Shown in pieces: positions 25,104-34,644 of a stretch of DNA of 64,000 nucleotides; position 1 is the stretch's first letter, and each line of letters begins with the position of its first letter. Source of the stretch: an uncultured Eubacteriales bacterium (lineage in GTDB: Bacteria; Bacillota; Clostridia; Christensenellales; Aristaeellaceae); contig OMZY01000003.1 in NCBI GenBank assembly GCA_900315675.1, positions 186,001 to 250,000 on the forward strand, read 5' to 3'. The translations under genes were made by a program, and so were the position numbers. The notes under the pieces are model-generated. The model worked only from the letters and a program-made list of their open reading frames with translations, was not told the DNA's origin and did no database searches.

Positions 25104-25808
25104 ATGAACATTGTGGACATTGTGATCCTGGCGATCCTGGGACTGAGTATCCTGGTAGGCCTTTACAGGGGATTCATTTCCTCTGTGGCTTCTATGGGCG
25201 GATGCCTGCTTTCCCTGGGACTCAGCTTCTGGCTGAGCCCGAAGCTGGCGGGAGCCATCCAGAACAATCCGGACATCCTGCGGACGCTGGCTTCCTATAC
25301 TGACGCGGCAACCAAGCTGGGCGACCAGACGCTGGCCGGAAGCAGCGTCACATCGCTGACGGAAAGCGGTATTGCGGATATCCTGAACAAGGTGTCCCTG
25401 CCGGCTCCGCTGAACACCCTGCTGCAGAATAACCTGACGAACCAGGTTTACGGCACAGCCGCGGATGTGGGAACCTATGTTTCCCAGACGATTGTGGGTG
25501 CGATCCTGAACGTGATCTGCTTTGTGGTCTGCTTCCTGGCGCTGCTGCTGGTGATCCACTTTGTGATCAATTTCCTGAAGGTGGTTTTCAAGTTCCCGGT
25601 GCTCAAGCAGCTGAACTCCCTGGCGGGCGGCGCTTTCGGCCTGATCCGCGGCGCGCTGCTGTGCTTTGTGGCTTTCGCCCTGCTGCCCCTGGTCCAGACA
25701 CTGCTGCCGGTGGAAAACCTGAACCAGCTGGTGGAAGCCAGTGCGCTGGCACCATTGTTTAACAGCGGAAACCTGATCCTGGCGATTATGAATGGGAAGC
25801 TGTTCTGA
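25104..25808 (+). CDS. CvpA family membrane protein
   Basis: A 234-residue inner-membrane protein with an N-terminal MNIVDIVILAILGLSILVGL followed by YRGF, the hallmark start of the CvpA/colicin V production family. It has four hydrophobic segments (about 3-22, 27-46, 128-155 and 170-200). The family is linked to envelope homeostasis and, in some bacteria, toxin secretion; the biochemical role is not settled. The start at 25104 follows GGGAGGAAAAG. Confidence 0.82.
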   Translation: MNIVDIVILAILGLSILVGLYRGFISSVASMGGCLLSLGLSFWLSPKLAGAIQNNPDILRTLASYTDAATKLGDQTLAGSSVTSLTESGIADILNKVSLPAPLNTLLQNNLTNQVYGTAADVGTYVSQTIVGAILNVICFVVCFLALLLVIHFVINFLKVVFKFPVLKQLNSLAGGAFGLIRGALLCFVAFALLPLVQTLLPVENLNQLVEASALAPLFNSGNLILAIMNGKLF

Positions 25809-25830
25809 TTTTTCATAGAAAAATCAGAAC
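25802..25830 (+). terminator. Terminator of the CvpA-like gene
   Basis: GTTCTGATTTTTC pairs with GAAAAATCAGAAC and overlaps the stop codon. Confidence 0.65.
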
Positions 25831-25838
25831 AATGAATT

Positions 25839-25930
25839 ATTTGCCTTCGGCAAATGTGAATTATTCTGCGGCCTGGCCGCAGAATATGAATTATCGCTAT
25901 CGCGATATGAATTATGCGCCGAAGGCGCAT
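25839..25930. repeat. Hairpin array C (4 hairpins, ATGAATTAT spacer)
   Basis: Perfect hairpins at 25839-25855 (ATTTGCC), 25863-25885 (ATTCTGCGGCC), 25893-25906 (ATCGC) and 25914-25930 (ATGCGCC), joined by (G/A)TGAATTAT spacers. Loops are TTC, T or TG, TATC and GAA. Confidence 0.85.
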
Positions 25931-25949
25931 ATGACAGATACTGAAATAG

Positions 25950-25986
25950 AAAACCAGCGGTCTGCTTGATACAGATCGCTGGTTTT
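25950..25986 (-). terminator. Terminator of the sugar ABC ATPase gene
   Basis: AAAACCAGCG pairs with CGCTGGTTTT around a 17-base loop, downstream of the minus-strand ATPase gene. Confidence 0.65.
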
Positions 25987-26044
25987 GCGTTTGGGTATAA
26001 GCGGGAAGGGAAGAAAACCTCCTGCCTGAGTCTTATTGACGGCT

Positions 26045-27172
<1,128 letters not shown>

Positions 27173-27205
27173 ACTATAACTGCTCCTTCCGTTCGCCGGT
27201 ATTTC

Positions 27206-27238
27206 AATTCAGAATTCAGAATTAAGAATTCAGAATTA
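27206..27238. repeat. AATTCAG/AATTAAG tandem repeat
   Basis: AATTCAG-AATTCAG-AATTAAG-AATTCAG-AATTA in the gap between the sugar ATPase gene and the MalG-like permease gene. Confidence 0.85.
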
Positions 27239-27290
27239 GTGGTTGACTGCTTTTCATGACTCCATTTCTCAGAACTGCGACTAAAGGGAT

Positions 27291-28163
27291 TTAACCCTTT
27301 ACCGCACCACCCGTTACACCTTCCACATAGTACTTCTGTAAGAACAGGAACAGAAGGGTTACGGGAATGGCTACCAGAACGCCGCCTGCGCAGAACAGAG
27401 TGTAGTTATTGTTGATCTGGTCCGGCGTCAGCCAGTTATACAGACCAACCGCCACGTTCATACCGGCGGACGCGCCGAAGGAAATGTAACGGGCAAAGAC
27501 GTAGTCGCCCCAGGGACCCATGAATGCGGTCAGGACCGTATAGATCACGATGGGCTTGGACAGCGGCAAAATGATCTTTCTCAGCACCTGGAAACGGGTG
27601 GCACCGTCCACGCGGGCGGCTTCATCCAGGGATTTGGGGATGGTGTCAAAGAAGCCTTTGGATACGTAGTAGCCCATACCGGAAGAGGCAACATAGACCA
27701 GGATCAGACCGGGAACGGCGTTGGCCTGGGTCAGGCCAAGATCCTTCAGAACGCGGTACAGGATGATCATGGTCAGCATGCCGGGGAACATGCCCAGGAT
27801 GAGCATGAACCGCATCAGGGGCTTGCGCATCTTGAAACGGAAGCGGCTCAGGGTGTAGCTCATGCACAGCACGATAACGGTCTGCAGGAGCGCGGTAAAG
27901 ACGGAAATGATAAAGGTGTTCATGTACCAGCGGGGGAAGTCTGTGGCGAACAGCTTCTGGTAGTTGTCCAGGCCCCAGACCTTGGGCGCCACATAGCCCA
28001 CCTGCCAGGTGCTTTCCACCCGGAAGGACTGCAGCACAATACAGAAGAAAGGAATCAGCCAGATGATGCTGATGGCGATCAGCAAAATATAGATCAGCGT
28101 GTTCGCCAGCGTTCTGGAGGCCCGCAGTCCCATGTGACGTTTCATACTTGTTTCACTCATCAC
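27291..28163 (-). CDS. malG: Sugar ABC transporter permease, MalG-like
   Basis: A 290-residue inner-membrane subunit with six predicted TM helices. The EAA loop that docks the ATPase reads KSLDEAARVDGATRFQVLRK, followed by ILPLSKP. The C-terminus shows QKYYVEGVTGGAVKG, typical of MalG/GanQ. It pairs with the MalF-like subunit, whose gene overlaps it by 4 bp. CUT1 transporters import di- and oligosaccharides. Confidence 0.93.
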   Translation of the reverse strand: MMSETSMKRHMGLRASRTLANTLIYILLIAISIIWLIPFFCIVLQSFRVESTWQVGYVAPKVWGLDNYQKLFATDFPRWYMNTFIISVFTALLQTVIVLCMSYTLSRFRFKMRKPLMRFMLILGMFPGMLTMIILYRVLKDLGLTQANAVPGLILVYVASSGMGYYVSKGFFDTIPKSLDEAARVDGATRFQVLRKIILPLSKPIVIYTVLTAFMGPWGDYVFARYISFGASAGMNVAVGLYNWLTPDQINNNYTLFCAGGVLVAIPVTLLFLFLQKYYVEGVTGGAVKG

Positions 28164-29695
28164 TGGAAGTCCTCCTCATTCTTAATACTCGGCAGCACGT
28201 TATAGACGATCAGTGAAATCAGCGCCACCACCACGAAGACCATGATACCGACCACGGAAGCCAGGTAATACTTGGACTCGGGACCGGTGGTGATCTTGAA
28301 CAGCCAGGTGATCAGCAGGTCTGTATAACCCACCGAACCTGACGCGGAGGACGCGGCCGGATTCGTCGGCGCACCTCCCGTGAGGAAGAAGATGACGTTG
28401 AAGTTGTTCATATTGCCGGTAAAACTGGTCAGCAGATACGGCCCGGTAATGAACAGCATATAGGGAAGGGTGATCCGCGTGTACTGCTGCCAGGGGTTCG
28501 CTCCGTCAATCCGGGCGGATTCATACAGGTCCGCCGGGATATTCATCAGGATACCGGTGGCCATCAGCATCAGGTACGGAATACCGATCCAGATATTGAT
28601 AATGATAACGGAAACTCTCGCCCAGGTGGCGTCCTCCCAGAAGGGAAGGGCCTTGGTGATCCAGCCCAGGCTCATCAGGGCACCGTTGACGATGCCGTCC
28701 TTGGCGAACATTTTGGAAACATACAGCAGGGAAATAAACTGCGGAATAGCGATGGTCATGACCAGAATGGTCCGCCACAGCTTCTTTCCCTTGATGCCCT
28801 TCTTGTTAATGGCCATGGCCACAAACATACCCAGGAAGTAGTTGGTGAGGGTGGCGAAGAAGGCCCACATCAGCGTCCAGGACAGGATCTCGCCGAAGGT
28901 GGCGGCATAGCTCTGGGTGCCGCTGGCATTGGTCCAGTTCAGCATGGTGTTGAAGTTGTCCAGCCCCACCCAGTGGAACAGGTTGTTGATATAGCCGTCA
29001 TGGGCGCCGTCATAATTGGTGAAGGCGACAAGCACCATGAAGATAATCGGCAGGACGGTGAAGATGATGATGCCCGTGAGGGGCAGCGACAGCAGCGTCT
29101 TGTGGAAGGATTCGTCCACCATGGAACGCAGGTCTTCCTTCGAGCTCTTCAGCTTCTTGCCGGAGGCGAGGATCTTTTCCGCCATTTTGTTCTGACGGAT
29201 GTTGACCCGCCAGGTATAGATGAAGGCGATGATGAAGAAGATGGTCAGCACGCTGTACAGCAGGATCTGGAAGGAGTTGTCGTTGTACGTGTGTACATAC
29301 GCGTCATAGATCTCGTTGTATTCTTCCGTAGGTCCCACCTTGCCCAGAGAGGGCATCATGGACAGCCAATATCCGCCGGAAAGGACCATATATCCGATAA
29401 AGACAATCTCAAACAGCAGGAACAGCAGTCCCCGCAGGATCTGTCCCCTGGCCAGGCAGCCGAAGCCCATGACCAGGTAACTGAGTTTGGTTTTCCAGTC
29501 GCCGTGAACAAAGGTGGTGATAATATCCTTTGCTTCCCGGCCAACGGTGGTAACGCACAACTTCAGAAATTCCCAGATCCTCTGAAAAACCTGCAGCGTT
29601 GATTTGGGAATTTTGGCGAAGAAGCGTCCCAGCCGGTACCCGAGCCGCCGTCCTTTGGACAGCTTCAGGTATTCCAGGTCACTGAGCTGTGCCAT
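28160..29695 (-). CDS. malF: Sugar ABC transporter permease, MalF-like
   Basis: A 511-residue permease with about eight TM helices. Compared with ordinary roughly 300-residue CUT1 permeases it has an N-terminal extension of about 195 residues. That extension holds two hydrophobic segments (about 70-110) and a periplasm-side loop followed by LLYSVLTIFFIIAFIYTWRV, as in the long MalF/GanP branch. The core has GIIIFTVLPIIFMVLVAFTN and the EAA motif in DLYESARIDGANPWQQYTRI, followed by TLPYM. It is co-transcribed with the MalG-like gene (4-bp overlap) and follows the binding-protein gene across an attenuator-like hairpin. Confidence 0.92.
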   Translation of the reverse strand: MAQLSDLEYLKLSKGRRLGYRLGRFFAKIPKSTLQVFQRIWEFLKLCVTTVGREAKDIITTFVHGDWKTKLSYLVMGFGCLARGQILRGLLFLLFEIVFIGYMVLSGGYWLSMMPSLGKVGPTEEYNEIYDAYVHTYNDNSFQILLYSVLTIFFIIAFIYTWRVNIRQNKMAEKILASGKKLKSSKEDLRSMVDESFHKTLLSLPLTGIIIFTVLPIIFMVLVAFTNYDGAHDGYINNLFHWVGLDNFNTMLNWTNASGTQSYAATFGEILSWTLMWAFFATLTNYFLGMFVAMAINKKGIKGKKLWRTILVMTIAIPQFISLLYVSKMFAKDGIVNGALMSLGWITKALPFWEDATWARVSVIIINIWIGIPYLMLMATGILMNIPADLYESARIDGANPWQQYTRITLPYMLFITGPYLLTSFTGNMNNFNVIFFLTGGAPTNPAASSASGSVGYTDLLITWLFKITTGPESKYYLASVVGIMVFVVVALISLIVYNVLPSIKNEEDFQ

Positions 29696-29733
29696 ATCCG
29701 TGATCCACTCCTCTCCTGATGGGAAATCTGAAA

Positions 29734-29769
29734 TCGGCCGGAGCCGAAATGTTCTTCAGCTCCGGCCGA
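29734..29769 (-). terminator. Attenuator-like hairpin between the binding-protein and permease genes
   Basis: TCGGCCGGAGC pairs with GCTCCGGCCGA across a 14-base loop. There is no strong T-run, so it more likely moderates read-through, giving more binding protein than permease. Confidence 0.6.
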
Positions 29770-29803
29770 AAGGGTTCGAGTCAGATTCTGTTGATGGTTA
29801 TGA

Positions 29804-31327
29804 TCAGTTCTTCACGATGGTGATGGCTTCGCCGTCCCAGGTCACGGTGTAGTTGCCGGGTTCCGCGAAGACGATGTTGTTGTCGGGGTTGTCAGCGCCC
29901 AGATCCTTGATCAGTTCAGCGCCGGTGGTTACCTGAGCGAAGCCCTTGTCGGTGCCCCAGTCAGCGGGCTTGACGATACGGCCGCCCATGTAGTCGCTTT
30001 CCGGAACATCCAGGGTCAGGCTGCCGTCCTTCAGGTAGTAGGTGTCGTTTTCATCGGCGTTGTTCCAGCCGTTCCAGGCACCCACGAACAGCAGGGCGTT
30101 GGCGTCCAGCTTCAGGGATTCGTTGATCTTGTTCTCGTAGTTCACGAGGACCTGCTTGAGGCCTTCTTCATCCGTGGCGTCCTTGGCTTCGTCAGCGATG
30201 ACGTTGCCGATGTTCCACCAGGCACCGCTGATAGCCAGCTGAACCTGTCCGTATTCCTTCTGCGCATACACGGCAGCCAGGATCGGGTCGGCCTTCACAG
30301 CTTCGTCAGCCTGAGCTTCCAGGTTGGCGGGGCCCCAGCCGTTCTCGGCATGACGCTCGAGGGAGCATTCCTTGCCGGTCAGGTACTGGGCCAGCTTATT
30401 CAGAGCGGCGTTCTTCACAGCGTCTTCCTGCGGCTTGATGCCCATGAGCTTGAAGCCGAAGAAGCTGCCGATGTGGTAGTCATTGCCGTCCACATTGTAG
30501 GAAGGCAGGTCCGCAACGCCCAGGTTGTCGCCCAGGATCTGCTTGGCAGTGGTGGAACCCCAGGTACCGGAGACCACGATGGCGGAATTGCTTTCGAAGG
30601 AGGAAACTTCAGAGCTGTTGTTCCAGGCGTCGGAATCCAGCAGCTTCTTCATGCCCTTCAGGGCGACGAGGCCCTTGTCGCTGTTGAAGTTGTCCACAAC
30701 ACCCTTGGCATTGCCGTCGGCGTCCATGACCCAGGAAGAGGTGCAGCCGACATCGCCGAAGAAGAAGCCGGCGGAGTACCAGACGTTCTTCAGATCGAAG
30801 GAGAAGTACTTACCGGCCTTCTCGCAGTCTTCGATCAGCTTTTCGAGGGAGTCAACATCCTCATCCGGGATGACGCTCTTGTCGTAGTACATGAAGTAGC
30901 CGTTGTCCGCGGTCAGCGGATAGGCGTACATGGTGCCGTCAACCGTTACGGAAGCAACGGAGTCAGCGTCGTAATTCGCGGTGACGAATTCGGCAGCCTT
31001 GGTTCCCAGCTTGGCCAGGGCCTTGGCGGTCAGCAGACGGGACAGCTGGTCCTGCGCGAAGCAGTAGATGTCAGCGCCGGCTTCAACGTCCAGCACCATG
31101 CTGCTGGCGGCGTCGCCTTCACCCATCTTTTCGATGGTGTAGTTGAACTTGATGCCGTCTTCATTGGTTTCATTGAAGCGCTTGATCTGGGCTTCGGTCA
31201 GGTCTACGACAGCGTCAGCCACCCAGACCTTGATGTCGTATTCTCCGGCCAGGCTGGACGCGGAGGCGAAGGAAACCATGGAAAGCGCCAGAACGGCGGC
31301 CAGTACGATTGCGAGAATCTTTTTCAT
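29804..31327 (-). CDS. Extracellular sugar-binding protein with C-terminal extra domain
   Basis: A 507-residue secreted family 1 solute-binding protein (MalE/GanS-like), the first gene of the transporter operon. The signal peptide (1 to about 23, MKKILAIVLAAVLALSMVSF then ASA) ends in a SPase I site and has no lipobox Cys, unusual for a monoderm binding protein. The core (about 28-415) shows MYAYPLTADNGYFMYYDKS and IVVSGTWGST. After it comes an added small beta domain (about 415-507, LLFVGAWNGWNNADENDTYY onward) that resembles carbohydrate-binding modules beside starch- or glycan-binding proteins. Substrate: galacto- or malto-oligosaccharides, from the neighbouring GH53 and GH13 genes (inference). 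Confidence 0.9.
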   Translation of the reverse strand: MKKILAIVLAAVLALSMVSFASASSLAGEYDIKVWVADAVVDLTEAQIKRFNETNEDGIKFNYTIEKMGEGDAASSMVLDVEAGADIYCFAQDQLSRLLTAKALAKLGTKAAEFVTANYDADSVASVTVDGTMYAYPLTADNGYFMYYDKSVIPDEDVDSLEKLIEDCEKAGKYFSFDLKNVWYSAGFFFGDVGCTSSWVMDADGNAKGVVDNFNSDKGLVALKGMKKLLDSDAWNNSSEVSSFESNSAIVVSGTWGSTTAKQILGDNLGVADLPSYNVDGNDYHIGSFFGFKLMGIKPQEDAVKNAALNKLAQYLTGKECSLERHAENGWGPANLEAQADEAVKADPILAAVYAQKEYGQVQLAISGAWWNIGNVIADEAKDATDEEGLKQVLVNYENKINESLKLDANALLFVGAWNGWNNADENDTYYLKDGSLTLDVPESDYMGGRIVKPADWGTDKGFAQVTTGAELIKDLGADNPDNNIVFAEPGNYTVTWDGEAITIVKN

Positions 31328-31375
31328 GGGAGATCATCCTTTCGTTTTATATTTCTTCTTTCTTTGTCGGACGTC

Positions 31376-31414
31376 AAATTGTTCCAAATCGCCATGTGAC
31401 ATTTGGTACAATTT
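31376..31414. promoter_or_regulatory. Large inverted repeat in the binding-protein gene leader (operator candidate)
   Basis: AAATTGTTCCAAAT (31376-31389) and ATTTGGTACAATTT (31401-31414) match at 13 of 14 positions as inverted repeats with an 11-bp gap, downstream of the -10 box. This fits a repressor operator or an mRNA hairpin; no regulator gene lies beside it. Confidence 0.5.
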
Positions 31415-31436
31415 ATTCCGTTTCGACTGTGTGCTT

Positions 31437-31465
31437 ATTCTAAAGCAGAGTATTTATTTTGTCAA
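31437..31465 (-). promoter_or_regulatory. Sigma-A promoter of the sugar transporter operon
   Basis: Minus strand: -35 TTGACA at 31460-31465, 17-bp spacer, -10 TAGAAT at 31437-31442. The leader to the ATG at 31327 is about 100 nt. Confidence 0.85.
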
Positions 31466-31537
31466 CAGGAAATTTTCTGGAAGCCCTTATTTTACGTAAT
31501 TGGTATCGTTTCCGGAATTTTGAACCCCGGAGCCGTT

Positions 31538-33502
31538 TTACTGTAAGGAATTGAGGGTTGCGTCATCCAGTTTTCCCCAGGCTCCGTTGCCGGCTCCCTG
31601 ACACTTTACATAGACGCCGACGGTCACTTCGCTGCCCGCAGGATGATCAAATTCCGGAATGATTCCCTTGTTCCAGCTGTTCCATCCGGTAATGGGAATC
31701 TGCTCCGAACGGGCGACTTCCGCGCCGTCTACTTTGGCATAGGCGTAGATATCGGTGGCGCCGCAGTCCCCGCCCATGACGGAAATACTGAAGGTGAACC
31801 TGCCCTCCGGCAGATCCGGAAGCGTCTGCTCCAGGGTGAATTCCACGCTGTCCTGCGCGGCGCTCCAGAAATGCATATGCTTTGAACCGGTAAGGGAATC
31901 GGTTTTCTTATCCTCCACATACAGCTGATCCGCATTTTTGAGATCGGTGATGACCCAGCCTTCGCCGCCATCCTCAAAACTGTAATCCTTCAGGAAGTTG
32001 TATTTCACCATGGAAACGAAGCATCTGGCCTCCATGCCGCCGGCTTCCCCGGTGATGACATACTGATTGGGGCCGCTCTCATGCATTTTCCGGTCTTCCT
32101 CCTCCGTCAGGTTCCAGGTGACGGGCACCGCCTGGCGGCTGTTATCCGACATGACGGCGTTCACCGTCTCCGGGAGAACCAGGGGCATGTTGAGGTCACA
32201 GATCAGATCCGGCTCCTCCAGTGCGTCCGGAACGGGCGTGATCTCATTGCCGGTCCGCATGAGCCGGAAAACCTTCAGGGATTCCAGGACGTTTCCCTTC
32301 GCGTCAAAGAAAGCCTGGTTGTCCACGGCGCTGCCGCCGTAGTATTTGCCGGCATCCTTGGGATCATAGACGGAAGCGAAGCTGGAGGCCCAGCCGGAAC
32401 CGTACTTTTCCCAAAGCTCGTGATTTGCCTCCCAGCTGTCTGTGCCCACGGTGATCCAGGCGCCTTCCCAGTAGCAGACGCCGATGCCGGAGGGGGTACG
32501 GTTCACCACGGTATCTGTGATGTTCCGGATGCAGTTGGCCTGGCCCTGGACGGTGAAGGGATAGTCCTTGACAATGCCGCCGCCGTCACCGATGGTGTTG
32601 GAGGAAAAGTCGGTATCCTCCGCGGTAAAGGCGTAGGAGGTTTCCATGACCATGACCTTCTTGCCATAGGTTTCGGCGATCTCTGTCAGGATTGCGGAAA
32701 GGTTGTCCAGGGTGCCGTGCCAGTAAGGGTAATAGGAAGTGGCAAAAACATCATACTGAATCAGGCCGTACTGCTCGTAGTACGCCATCTTGGAGGCATA
32801 GGTCCGGTAGCTGTCCGGATTTTCCGGATTGGCAAAGTGCAGGGCGATCAGCGCGTCCGGATACACTTCCCGGACCGCCCGGGAACCGGCGTCCATCAGA
32901 TGGGCAATGTCCCGCCAGATTTTTTCCCCGCATAGGGCGCCGTTGGTCTCGTTACCCAGCTGGACCATTCCCACGTCCACCCCGGCGTCCTTCAGCTGCT
33001 TCATGCAGTCCAGGGTGTATTCATGCAGCCTGATTTCCTTTTCATCAATATCCAGGCCTTTCCAGGCGCGGGGCACCATCTGTTTGCCCGGATCGGCCCA
33101 GAAATCTGAATAGTGGAAATCCACCAGCAGCCTCATGCCGCAGGCGGTTGCGCGTTTCCCGATTTCCACGGCCGCGGCGATATCGCAGTTGCCGCCGCCG
33201 AAGCCGCGGCCCTCAGCGTCCCAGGGATCATTCCAGACGCGGACGCGGATATAGTTGATCCCGTTGTCCGCCAGCAGGCGGAACAGATCGGTTTCCTGTC
33301 CGTTAAAATCATAGTATTTTACGCCGCTGGCCTCCTCCGCCAGGACGCTGGAGATATCCATGCCGAAGATGAAATCCTCCGGCAGGTTTTCCACCTTCCG
33401 GACATAGAGGGAGCTTTCTGCCTCCTCCGCGCAGGCGGACAGGGGCAGCGGCGGAAGCAGGAGAAGCACCAGCAGGAGAATCATCAGCAGCCGACCGTTC
33501 AT
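31538..33502 (-). CDS. GH53 arabinogalactan endo-beta-1,4-galactanase
   Basis: Extracellular hydrolase of beta-1,4-galactan side chains of pectin. The 654-residue protein begins with a signal peptide that fits a lipobox (PLSAC, Cys23), so it may be a surface lipoprotein. The GH53 barrel spans about 42-400: FIFGMDISS, INYIRVRVWNDP, LLVDFHYSDFWADPGKQ, acid/base Glu184 in QLGNETNG and nucleophile Glu286 in VMVMETSYAF. A bacterial Ig-like linker (about 430-505) and a C-terminal beta-sandwich (about 508-654) follow. The latter resembles a CBM61-type galactan-binding module (SFEDGGEGW ... GWNSWNKGIIPEF). It lies 2 bp after a membrane-protein gene and convergent in purpose with the sugar importer. 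Confidence 0.92.
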   Translation of the reverse strand: MNGRLLMILLLVLLLLPPLPLSACAEEAESSLYVRKVENLPEDFIFGMDISSVLAEEASGVKYYDFNGQETDLFRLLADNGINYIRVRVWNDPWDAEGRGFGGGNCDIAAAVEIGKRATACGMRLLVDFHYSDFWADPGKQMVPRAWKGLDIDEKEIRLHEYTLDCMKQLKDAGVDVGMVQLGNETNGALCGEKIWRDIAHLMDAGSRAVREVYPDALIALHFANPENPDSYRTYASKMAYYEQYGLIQYDVFATSYYPYWHGTLDNLSAILTEIAETYGKKVMVMETSYAFTAEDTDFSSNTIGDGGGIVKDYPFTVQGQANCIRNITDTVVNRTPSGIGVCYWEGAWITVGTDSWEANHELWEKYGSGWASSFASVYDPKDAGKYYGGSAVDNQAFFDAKGNVLESLKVFRLMRTGNEITPVPDALEEPDLICDLNMPLVLPETVNAVMSDNSRQAVPVTWNLTEEEDRKMHESGPNQYVITGEAGGMEARCFVSMVKYNFLKDYSFEDGGEGWVITDLKNADQLYVEDKKTDSLTGSKHMHFWSAAQDSVEFTLEQTLPDLPEGRFTFSISVMGGDCGATDIYAYAKVDGAEVARSEQIPITGWNSWNKGIIPEFDHPAGSEVTVGVYVKCQGAGNGAWGKLDDATLNSLQ

Positions 33503-33504
33503 TG

Positions 33505-34524
33505 TTATTCCTCCTTTGTTTCCAGAGCCATCAGCACTTCGGCGCCCCGGCGGGCCAGGCCGTCCGAAAGGTGAGGGGAGTACGCGCCGATATACAGGCG
33601 GTAGGTTTCCCCGGGAGTATAAAGAATCCAGGAACCGGCAACGGATACAGCACCGCCGGGATCACACACCGTGAGGGCTTCCTCCCCGGGGGCAAACCAG
33701 TCGGCATACTGCTCTTTTTCGCTGTCCGGAACAATATAGAGATCCGCGGCGCGGAGTGCGTCGGAACCGAACATGGCATAGGAGAAGGGATGCACCTGCA
33801 CCATGCGGATGGGTTCCGGAAGCTCTTTTTCCAGCAGGGCGGCCAGCTGCGCCTCATTGCGGACTTCCCCGTCCACATAAAGGGTCAGTTTATGGGCCGG
33901 ATCGGTATCCGTGATCTGGTAAAACACAAAGCTGCCGAAGATGACGGCCACCAGCAGCCAGACGCCAAGCAGGGGAATGAGCTGTCCTATCTTCTTTATC
34001 CGGGCGGGGCGGCGGGAGGCGCCGCCTTCCGCGGAACCGGGCTCCAGGGTTTCCACCCCGGCAATATAGCTGTGAACCAACGCCAGGCGCACCAGGCTTC
34101 CGTCCCGGGGCAGCCGGGAAACCCAGCGCTCATCCAGGTTCAGGCGGGCAGGATCCCCCTCTCCGGAATCCAGCAGGACTTTGCGGATGCGGATGCTTTT
34201 CGGGATCTGGATGGAATCCCGGGTCAGGGTCAGGCGGCCGGTCCGGAACTCCTTTTCCCCTTTCTGCAGCATATCCAGATGACCGGACTGGGTCCGGGCT
34301 TCCTTCACGCCCAGCACATAGACGGTAATGCAGATCCAGCCCAGGAGGGCGGTGACGGCAAGGATCACGGCATGCATGGCCTGCGCGTTCTCCGTGCGCA
34401 CCAGCAGGCACAAGACAATGAAGATAATCAGCGTGAGGCAGACGAGGATCCGGAAAGCGGCAGTCAGCCGTTTTTCACGCGTTTTCCACGCGGACAGTTC
34501 TGTTTCGGTCAAAAACCATTCCAT
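33505..34524 (-). CDS. Two-TM membrane protein of unknown function
   Basis: A 339-residue protein. Start at 34524 (MEWFLTETELSAW), giving a short N-terminus. Two close hydrophobic segments near 20-65 form a hairpin, then comes a roughly 110-residue soluble part rich in basic and acidic residues. A third TM segment (about 183-205, IGQLIPLLGVWLLVAVIFGS) is followed by a roughly 130-residue extracytoplasmic domain (LYVDGEVRNEAQLAALLEKE onward). No known motif recognised. It is the first gene of an operon with the GH53 galactanase (2-bp gap), so it could help in the production, anchoring or sensing of that system. This is inference only. Confidence 0.7.
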   Translation of the reverse strand: MEWFLTETELSAWKTREKRLTAAFRILVCLTLIIFIVLCLLVRTENAQAMHAVILAVTALLGWICITVYVLGVKEARTQSGHLDMLQKGEKEFRTGRLTLTRDSIQIPKSIRIRKVLLDSGEGDPARLNLDERWVSRLPRDGSLVRLALVHSYIAGVETLEPGSAEGGASRRPARIKKIGQLIPLLGVWLLVAVIFGSFVFYQITDTDPAHKLTLYVDGEVRNEAQLAALLEKELPEPIRMVQVHPFSYAMFGSDALRAADLYIVPDSEKEQYADWFAPGEEALTVCDPGGAVSVAGSWILYTPGETYRLYIGAYSPHLSDGLARRGAEVLMALETKEE

Positions 34525-34560
34525 ATAAGCGGTACATCCTTTTTTTCCTTGTTTAACCGC

Positions 34561-34589
34561 AATATAGCATCTTTTCCTTTCCTTGACAA
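34561..34589 (-). promoter_or_regulatory. Promoter of the membrane protein-GH53 operon
   Basis: Minus strand: -35 TTGTCA at 34584-34589, 17-bp spacer, -10 TATATT at 34561-34566. The -35 box overlaps the -35 box of the divergent GH13 promoter. Confidence 0.7.
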
Positions 34590-34611
34590 CCGGTCTGCTT
34601 TGGTTCATGAT
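34583..34611 (+). promoter_or_regulatory. Promoter of the GH13 gene
   Basis: -35 TTGACA at 34583-34588, 17-bp spacer, weak -10 CATGAT at 34606-34611. It shares five bases of its -35 with the divergent promoter. Confidence 0.6.
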
Positions 34612-34644
34612 ACAGGAGAAAGCTGCGGAAAGAAGGGAATAACT

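Noticed and set aside
25839-25930. Hairpin array considered as a CRISPR array
   Set aside because: The constant part is only about 9 bp and the variable parts are short palindromes, not unique 30-40 bp spacers; no cas genes are near.
33502-34644. Upstream in-frame extension of the GH13 gene (about 380 codons)
   Set aside because: It runs antisense through the membrane-protein gene and across the promoter. The signal peptide and ribosome-binding site place the start at the GTG at 34645.
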